Assembly: GCA_903885855.1 (NCBI GenBank)
Contig: CAISKG010000060.1
Span: 1 to 10,746 of the forward strand
Origin: an uncultured Planctomycetaceae bacterium
Lineage (GTDB): Bacteria > Planctomycetota > Planctomycetia > Pirellulales > UBA1268
DNA length: 10,746 nucleotides
Direction of reading: 5' to 3'
Position numbers and translations under genes: made by a program. Under the pieces are notes generated by a model. The model made no database searches and had not been told where the DNA came from. It saw only the letters and a list, made by a program, of their open reading frames with translations. Of the stretch, positions 5,969-10,746 are shown in pieces (within the stretch, counting starts at the first letter, position 1; each line of letters opens with the position of its first letter).

Positions 5969-7549
5969 ATGCACTTTCCCGCCGAACCGTTCTCCGCGGG
6001 CCGCTCCCGGCGCCGCTTCCTCCGCACCACCACGTCGCTGGCCGCCGCGGCGGTGTGGTCGACGCGGGCGGAGGGGAGGGTCGTGCGGGCGGCGTCGTTC
6101 CCCGCCGATCCCTTCGCGCTGGGCGTCGCCAGCGGGGAGCCCTCCGCCGACGGGTTCGTCCTCTGGACGCGCCTCGCGCCGCGCCCCCTCGACCCCGACG
6201 GCGGCATGCCCCACGAGGCCTTCGAGGTCAACTGGGACGTGGCCGAGGACGAGCGCTTCGCGCGGGTCGTGCAGCGCGGCGCCGCGACCGCCACCCCCGA
6301 CTGGGCCCACGCCGTCCACGTCGAGGTCGACGGCCTGCCTCCCGGCCGCCCCTACTTCTACCGCTTCCGCTGCGGCTCGGCGTCGAGCCCGGTGGGGCGC
6401 ACGCGCACCGCGCCGGCGCCCGACGCCGCCGAGGGGCGCGTGCGCTTCGTCGTCGCCTCCTGCCAGAACTGGGAGGAGGGGCTCTACACGGCCTACGCGC
6501 AGGCCGTCCGCGACGACCCCGATCTCCTCCTCCACCTCGGCGACTACATCTACGAGTACCCGGCGCGCGACGGGAAGACGCGCCGCCACGACGGCGGCCC
6601 CACCGACTCGCTGGCCGGGTTCCGCGTCCGCCACGCGCTCTACAAGACCGACGGCCTGCTCCGTGCCGCCCACGCCGCGTGCCCGTGGCTCGTCACCTGG
6701 GACGATCACGAGGTCGACGACAATTACGCCGGCGCCGTCCCGGCCGCCGCCGGGGCGTCGCCCGAGGGGCTGCTCGCGCGCCGTGCGTGGGCCTACCGGG
6801 CCTACTGGGAGCACATGCCGCTCCGCGCGGCCAGCGCCCCGGCGGGACCGTCGATGCGGCTCTATCGGAGCGTCCCCTGGGGGCGCCTGGCGACCTTCCG
6901 GATCCTCGACACGCGCCAGTACCGCACCGACCAGCCCTGCGGCGACGGCCTCAAGGCCCCCTGCGGCGAGGAGTCGCGCGACGACGCCACGCTCCTGGGC
7001 GCCGAGCAGGAGCGTTGGCTGCTCGACGGCCTGCGCGGCGGCTCCGCGCGCTGGAACGTGCTGGCGCAGCAGGTGATGATGGCGCGCGTCGACCGGGTTC
7101 CGGGGCCGGCCGAGGCCTACTCGATGGACCAGTGGCCCGGCTACGAGCGCGAGCGACGCCGCGTCCTCCGGGCCCTCGGCGAGCGGCCCGAGGCCAATCC
7201 GCTCGTCCTCACCGGCGACATCCACAGCCACTGGGCCAACGACCTGGTGGTCGATACCGACGGCGACGGCGCGGGGGCGCGGACGGTGGCCGCGGAGCTG
7301 GTGACGACGTCGATCTCGTCGGGGGGCAACGGCACCGCGGCGCCGGCGGGCCTGGCGGCGCTGTACGCCGAGAATCCCTTCGTGCGTTTCCATTCGCAGC
7401 AGCGCGGCTACGTGCTCTGCGAGGCGGGGAGCCGGGAATGCCGCTGCGAGTTCCGCGTCGTCGACGCGGTCGACCGCCCCGACGGACAGGTCTCGACCGC
7501 GGCGGCGTTCGTCGTCGCCGACGGCCGCCCGGGGCTCGTCCCCGCCTGA
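5969..7549 (+). CDS. phoD: PhoD-type alkaline phosphatase/phosphodiesterase, Tat-exported
   Basis: A 526-residue secreted metallophosphoesterase that releases phosphate from phosphomono- or diesters outside the cytoplasm. A twin-arginine signal SRRRFL (13-18) followed by TTTSLAAAAVW marks Tat export, as usual for PhoD, which folds around its metals before export. The N-terminal domain begins at about 46 (ADPFALGVASGEPSADGFVL, then WTRL), with a fibronectin-like strand pattern to about 150. The catalytic domain shows SCQNWEEGLYTAY (164-176), LHLGDYIYEY (188-197, D192), TWDDHEVDDNY (243-253) and VLTGDIHSHWAND (413-425, D417, H419, H421), the expected metal-binding blocks. The length is normal for the family. 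ATG 5969 is the only start placing the twin arginines near the N-terminus; no good Shine-Dalgarno is seen. PhoD genes are often phosphate-starvation induced, but I see no Pho box. Related PhoD-like enzymes of other specificity cannot be excluded. Confidence 0.9.
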   Translation: MHFPAEPFSAGRSRRRFLRTTTSLAAAAVWSTRAEGRVVRAASFPADPFALGVASGEPSADGFVLWTRLAPRPLDPDGGMPHEAFEVNWDVAEDERFARVVQRGAATATPDWAHAVHVEVDGLPPGRPYFYRFRCGSASSPVGRTRTAPAPDAAEGRVRFVVASCQNWEEGLYTAYAQAVRDDPDLLLHLGDYIYEYPARDGKTRRHDGGPTDSLAGFRVRHALYKTDGLLRAAHAACPWLVTWDDHEVDDNYAGAVPAAAGASPEGLLARRAWAYRAYWEHMPLRAASAPAGPSMRLYRSVPWGRLATFRILDTRQYRTDQPCGDGLKAPCGEESRDDATLLGAEQERWLLDGLRGGSARWNVLAQQVMMARVDRVPGPAEAYSMDQWPGYERERRRVLRALGERPEANPLVLTGDIHSHWANDLVVDTDGDGAGARTVAAELVTTSISSGGNGTAAPAGLAALYAENPFVRFHSQQRGYVLCEAGSRECRCEFRVVDAVDRPDGQVSTAAAFVVADGRPGLVPA

Positions 7550-7693
7550 GCCACGGGGCACTTGGGCCCCGGCCCGTCCGCAGGCGGTGGACGGCCTGAT
7601 CCGCGGTCGGATGCGGCACGCACCCCTGAATGCCACCGGCCTCGTCGGGGGTGTCCGCGGTGGCAAACGGTCGTGGACGTGTTCCGCCGGCCG
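7550..7693. other. Convergent intergenic region with a weak hairpin
   Basis: These 144 bases lie between the ends of phoD and the opposing membrane-protein gene. GCCACCG (7632-7638) and CGGTGGC (7658-7664) could pair across 19 bases, but there is no T-run and such pairs are common at this base composition. No gene is seen. Confidence 0.3.
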
Positions 7694-9634
7694 TCAGCGG
7701 TGGACCGAGCCGCGGAGCACGGGGCGCGTGCGCCAGTTGGCGTCGGGTCCGAAGCGGAGGTTCGTGCCGGAGTGGCCCGCCGCCGCCGCGCCGTACACCG
7801 CGCGCACGACGGCCGTCTCGGCCAGCGGCGCGAGAATGGCCGCCGCCACCAGCCACACGGCGGCGCGCCGCGCGAGCCTGGCGGGATCGGCGGCGGCCTC
7901 GCGCGGCACCGCCCGGCGGTCGCCCGGCGGCTCGAGCAGCACGAGCACCGTGAGCGCCACCGCGCAGAGGAGGATCGTCCCCTCGGTGAGGAGGCGCTGC
8001 TCGCTGAATCCTGGCAGCGCCTTGGCGACGTTCCCCAGCGCCATCGGCCACAGCACGAGCATCAAGAGCAGCTGGCCGCGGCCGAGCCAGTCGCGCGGCA
8101 CGAGCGCCACCGGGCGGCGCAGCTGCACCCAGGCGAGCAGGGCGAACCCCGCCGCCCCCGCGCCGAAGAAGAGGTCGAACCACCCCCGCGCCGACATCGC
8201 GACGCCCACGAGCGGCGCCCGCATCGGGTCGGGCAGGGCGGCCCTGCCGTCGCGCGGCGCCGTCCAGTCGCCGACGTTGTCGACGAGATTGGCGTGGAGC
8301 AGCCAGGGCACGACCAGCAGCACGCACACCAGCTCCGTCCAGCGGCGCCGCGGCCCGTGGTCGTCGGCGGCGGGGAGCCGCGGGTCGAGCAGGCCGAGGG
8401 CCACGGCGACGCCGACGCCGTTGGCGAGGCCGTAGAGCTGCTCGAGGAAGCTGTGCCAGTTGGCGGCCTGCCAGTGGCTCCAGGCGGCGAGCGTGGCCGG
8501 ATCGGAGACGAGCGCCGGATTGCCCGGAGCCACCATGAGCAGCTTGCCGAGCACGCCGCCGGAGAAGGCGAGGCCGCCGATCGTGCCCGTCACCAGCAGC
8601 GCCGCGGCGACGGCCGGCAGCCGCTCGGCGCGGCACCACGCCAGCGCCGCGACGACGACGCCGAGCACGCCGGCCCAATCGTCGCCGCGCGGCGGCGTCA
8701 TGCGCACGCCGAGGAGCACCGGCAGGAGGAGGAAGCCGCCGAGCCATCCCAGCGCCAGCCACAGGCACAGCCGCACGCCTCCCTGGGGGCCGGCGCCCAC
8801 CAGGCCCCACCACACGATTCCCCCGACGAGACCCCCGATCCATCCCGCGTGCCGCGCGATTCCGGCGAGGCCGGCGGGCCAGTTGGTGACGAGCGCCTCC
8901 CGCGGGAAGAGGGCCGGATCCCCCTGGGGGCGCACGACGAGATCCCACAGCGGCGCCTCGAGGCCGGCGGCGTGGAGGATCGCCTGCAATAGCGCGCCTG
9001 CGGCCGCGCCGAGGGCCCCGCAGGCGAGCAGGCGCGGGAGGCCCGCGCCGCGCCGCACGGCGAGCTGCATGCCGAGCATCGCCAGGGCGACGCCGGCCGC
9101 GTCGAGCCAGTCGCTGTCGAGCCAGTAGAGCGGGCTGTCCTGCCGGCGCATGGCGTCGCCGGCGGCACCGGGATCGCGCACCGCCGCGAGGACGAGGGGC
9201 GTGAGCGAGAGCGCCGCGAACGCCACCACGAGCGCCGGGAAGAGCCCCTGGAGCCGCGCGCGGTCGAGGGACAGCGCCAGCGCGGTGGCGGCGCCGCCGA
9301 GCGCGGCCCAGAGGAAGCCGATGACGAACAAGCCGGCGAAGCCCCACAGCTGGCTCGGCCAATGGCCGGAGTGGGTGTAGCCGATGACCTGCATGTAGCT
9401 GATCGAGCCGCCGAAGCCCCAGCCCAGCGCCCCGAAGAGGGCGGCGAAGGGGACGCGTGCCCGCCAGTCGCCGCGCCCGGAGACGATCGCCGCGGTGATC
9501 GCCGCCAGCGCCCCCGGCACCATCGCCCCCACCTCGTGGCCGTAGTTGCCGCGGATGCCCCAGCCGAGCGCCAGGGCCAGAGCCACGGCGGCCATGCCGG
9601 CGGGGCGGAGCAGGGGAGAGGCGCTCGGGGCCAT
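7694..9634 (-). CDS. Polytopic membrane protein of unknown function
   Basis: A 646-residue integral membrane protein that I do not recognise. Hydrophobic segments long enough to cross the membrane can be picked out at about 13-27, 35-52, 63-78, 97-121, 131-151, 177-192, 199-223, 264-281, 287-309, 319-333, 339-357, 398-416, 434-450, 486-503, 519-535, 552-568 and 591-609, so roughly 15-17 helices. The N-terminal part is the most distinctive: GWGIRGNYGHEVGAMVPGA at 24-42, then GWGFGGSISYMQVIGYTHSG at 71-90, rich in glycine, histidine and aromatics. Loops hold conserved-looking polar spots such as HWPSQLWG (91-98), HWQAANWHSFLEQLYGLANG (387-406) and LVDNVGDW (450-457). The last 35 residues are soluble. 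ATG 9634 is preferred over the in-frame GTG 9646, since GGAG stands 11 bases before the ATG but abuts the GTG. It diverges from the sulfatase gene, so a functional link is possible but unproven. Confidence 0.75.
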   Translation of the reverse strand: MAPSASPLLRPAGMAAVALALALGWGIRGNYGHEVGAMVPGALAAITAAIVSGRGDWRARVPFAALFGALGWGFGGSISYMQVIGYTHSGHWPSQLWGFAGLFVIGFLWAALGGAATALALSLDRARLQGLFPALVVAFAALSLTPLVLAAVRDPGAAGDAMRRQDSPLYWLDSDWLDAAGVALAMLGMQLAVRRGAGLPRLLACGALGAAAGALLQAILHAAGLEAPLWDLVVRPQGDPALFPREALVTNWPAGLAGIARHAGWIGGLVGGIVWWGLVGAGPQGGVRLCLWLALGWLGGFLLLPVLLGVRMTPPRGDDWAGVLGVVVAALAWCRAERLPAVAAALLVTGTIGGLAFSGGVLGKLLMVAPGNPALVSDPATLAAWSHWQAANWHSFLEQLYGLANGVGVAVALGLLDPRLPAADDHGPRRRWTELVCVLLVVPWLLHANLVDNVGDWTAPRDGRAALPDPMRAPLVGVAMSARGWFDLFFGAGAAGFALLAWVQLRRPVALVPRDWLGRGQLLLMLVLWPMALGNVAKALPGFSEQRLLTEGTILLCAVALTVLVLLEPPGDRRAVPREAAADPARLARRAAVWLVAAAILAPLAETAVVRAVYGAAAAGHSGTNLRFGPDANWRTRPVLRGSVHR

Positions 9635-9674
9635 GGCGGTGTGCACTCCGGACCGCGGACGGGGGACCGCGGGG

Positions 9675-9703
9675 CGATCATACCGGCCGATAGACTGTGA
9701 TCG
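9675..9703. promoter_or_regulatory. Candidate operator: inverted repeat over a -10-like hexamer
   Basis: CGATCA and TGATCG are exact inverted copies separated by 17 bases, so the half-site centres are 23 bp apart, about two helical turns. They bracket TAGACT, a possible -10 box 36 bases before the sulfatase start. A dimeric regulator could bind here, but six-base arms can arise by chance, so the call is tentative. Confidence 0.25.
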
Positions 9704-9721
9704 TGTCGCGCCCCGCCTCCC

Positions 9722-9726
9722 GGAGG
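9722..9726 (+). promoter_or_regulatory. Shine-Dalgarno deciding the sulfatase start
   Basis: GGAGG directly abuts the ATG at 9727, which is too close to use, but lies 6 bases before the in-frame ATG at 9733, which is optimal. The start is therefore set at 9733. Confidence 0.65.
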
Positions 9727-9732
9727 ATGCCC

Positions 9733-10746
9733 ATGCCGGCCTCCCGCATGCCCCTGCTCGCCGGTGTCGTGCTCCTGCTCGCGGCGGCGCCGGCCGCCGC
9801 GGCGCCGCGCCGCCCCAACGTCGTGATCATGGTGGCCGACGATCTCGGGTACGCCGACGTCGGCTTCCAGGGCTGCCGCGACATCCCCACGCCGCGCCTC
9901 GACGCCCTGGCCGCCGGCGGCGTGCGCTTGAGCGCCGGCTACGTCTCCGGTCCCTACTGCAGCCCGACGCGCGCCGGGCTCCTCACCGGCCGCTACCAGC
10001 AGCGCTTCGGCCACGAGTTCAACCCCGGGCCCCCCGGGCCGCGCTCGCGCGATCTCGGCCTGCCGACGAGCGAGCGGACGCTCGCCGACGTCCTCCGGGC
10101 GGCGGGCTACCGCACCGGCCTGGTGGGGAAGTGGCATCTGGGCCACGGGCCGGGATTCGTGCCGCAGGCCCGCGGCTTCGAGGAGTCGTTCGGCTTTCTC
10201 GGGGGGGCCCATCCCTACCTGCCGGAGGAGGCCGAGAGCGGCCCCAACGCCCTGCGGCGCGGGGGCGAGCCGGTGCGCGAGGAGGAATACCTGACGCGCG
10301 CCTTCGCGCGCGAGGCGGAGTCGTTCATCGAGCGCCATGCCGCCGGGCCCTTCTTCCTCTACCTGGCGTTCAACGCCGTCCACGCCCCGCTGCAGGCGCC
10401 CGCCGACGCCGCCGACCGCTTCGCCGCCGTCGTCCCGCCGCGCCGGCGACCGTACGCCGCCATGCTCGCCGAACTCGACGCCGCGGTGGGGCGCGTCCTC
10501 GACGCCCTCGACCGGGCCGGTGTCGCCGAGGAGACGCTCGTGGTGTTCTTCAGCGACAACGGCGGGCCCGGCGGCGGCGCGGCCGGCAACGGCCCCCTGC
10601 GCGGCTTCAAGGCCTCGACCTGGGAAGGGGGGATCCGCGTGCCCTTCGTGCTCCGCTGGCCCGGCCGGCTCCCCGCGGGCACGACCTACGACGCCCCGGT
10701 GATCCAGCTCGACATCTTCCCCACGGCGCTGGCGGCCGCCGGGGTC
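9733..10746 (+). CDS. Secreted formylglycine-dependent sulfatase (3' end outside window)
   Basis: The first 338 residues of a type I sulfatase of the alkaline phosphatase superfamily, which hydrolyses sulfate esters, typically from sulfated polysaccharides in planctomycetes. A signal peptide spans about 1-24 (arginine at 5, core LLAGVVLLLAAAPAAAA). Metal ligands DD are at 36-37 in VADDLGY. The CSPTR site is at 76-80 (PYCSPTRAGLLTG), where C76 would be converted to formylglycine by a sulfatase-maturating enzyme not in this window. GKWHLG is at 132-137 (K133, H135), H217 lies in NAVHAPL, SDNGG is at 274-278, and K293 is in GFKASTWEGG. All expected N-domain catalytic residues are present, so an active enzyme is likely. 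The reading frame is open to the right edge, cutting it at AAAGV, before the small C-terminal domain. The substrate cannot be told. It is divergent from the unknown membrane-protein gene. Confidence 0.93.
   Translation, partial: MPASRMPLLAGVVLLLAAAPAAAAPRRPNVVIMVADDLGYADVGFQGCRDIPTPRLDALAAGGVRLSAGYVSGPYCSPTRAGLLTGRYQQRFGHEFNPGPPGPRSRDLGLPTSERTLADVLRAAGYRTGLVGKWHLGHGPGFVPQARGFEESFGFLGGAHPYLPEEAESGPNALRRGGEPVREEEYLTRAFAREAESFIERHAAGPFFLYLAFNAVHAPLQAPADAADRFAAVVPPRRRPYAAMLAELDAAVGRVLDALDRAGVAEETLVVFFSDNGGPGGGAAGNGPLRGFKASTWEGGIRVPFVLRWPGRLPAGTTYDAPVIQLDIFPTALAAAGV

Larger units (their letters stand above)
9635..9732. other. Divergent intergenic region, membrane gene and sulfatase
   Basis: These 98 bases carry a 9-base direct repeat GGACCGCGG (9650-9658 and 9664-9672), an inverted repeat CGATCA/TGATCG (9675-9680 and 9698-9703) and a -10-like TAGACT (9691-9696) on the plus strand. 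Confidence 0.4.

Noticed and set aside
4085..7666. A 1193-codon open frame on the minus strand and a 1108-codon frame on the plus strand (4273-7599).
   Set aside because: Both cross the protease and phoD genes in other frames and have the arginine/alanine/glycine-rich composition expected of antisense or shifted frames in GC-rich DNA. The protease and phoD frames carry full catalytic motifs.
7209..9362. Long minus-strand frame rich in arginine and alanine (717 codons).
   Set aside because: It is a shifted frame of the membrane-protein gene plus the antisense of phoD; the low-complexity content has no domain features.
9644..9646. GTG as an alternative start of the membrane protein.
   Set aside because: The GGAG directly abuts it, leaving no spacing; ATG 9634 four codons on is better placed.
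8698..10383. 561-codon minus-strand frame overlapping the sulfatase and the membrane gene.
   Set aside because: Antisense of a sulfatase with all its motifs and a shifted frame of the membrane gene; no recognisable motif of its own.
1..10746. Search by eye for tRNA, rRNA, CRISPR arrays, insertion sequences, phage or toxin-antitoxin genes.
   Set aside because: No tRNA-like cloverleaf, spaced repeat array, transposase motif or small paired toxin/antitoxin frames were seen; nearly all sequence is explained by ordinary genes.

Overview
The window is a GC-rich stretch (roughly 70-75% G+C by eye over most of its length). It reads as chromosomal DNA from a planctomycete or close relative. The main pointers are a very large signal peptidase I with planctomycete-style insertions, an N-terminal fragment of the RNase HII-like family with a DEAGYGPNLGP motif, a SpoU methylase beginning with the usual HxPP...PMRS.VNLS leader, a Tat-exported PhoD phosphatase, a formylglycine-type sulfatase, and a GGTGCC.GGCACC palindromic repeat. 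Placement below phylum is not possible from this sequence alone, and the family assignments rest on recalled motifs, not on a database search.

Layout. (1) 1-733, minus strand: a SpoU/TrmH-type RNA methyltransferase (215-733) whose stop overlaps by 4 bases the start of a reading frame running off the left edge (1-218). That frame begins like an RNase HII-like protein, but after codon 23 it continues with what looks like an acyl-CoA carboxylase carboxyltransferase, with a clear drop in G/C at third positions. It is a candidate assembly chimera or recombination joint. (2) 732-4194, plus strand: a secreted thioredoxin-like protein, two tandem hairpins, an unusually large signal peptidase I (lepB) and the LPS-export ATPase lptB. 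(3) 4195-4266: a composite palindromic repeat between convergent genes. (4) 4267-5862, minus strand: a Deg/HtrA serine protease with the layout of plant-type Deg proteases. (5) 5969-7549, plus strand: a PhoD-type alkaline phosphatase/phosphodiesterase with a Tat signal. (6) 7694-9634, minus strand: a 646-residue polytopic membrane protein that I do not recognise. (7) 9733 to the right edge, plus strand: a sulfatase, cut off by the window.

Most of these genes act in or beyond the inner membrane: export (LepB), outer-membrane LPS transport (LptB), periplasmic thiol chemistry, periplasmic proteolysis (Deg), and secreted phosphatase and sulfatase. They are arranged as separate short units with divergent or convergent borders, so only lepB-lptB and SpoU with the frame at 1-218 look co-transcribed. 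I found no rRNA, tRNA, CRISPR array, insertion sequence, phage gene or defence system. The points most worth a second look are the joint at about position 150, the repeat/hairpin family with GGAAAA/TTTTCC arms, the inserted domains of the signal peptidase, and the unknown membrane protein.
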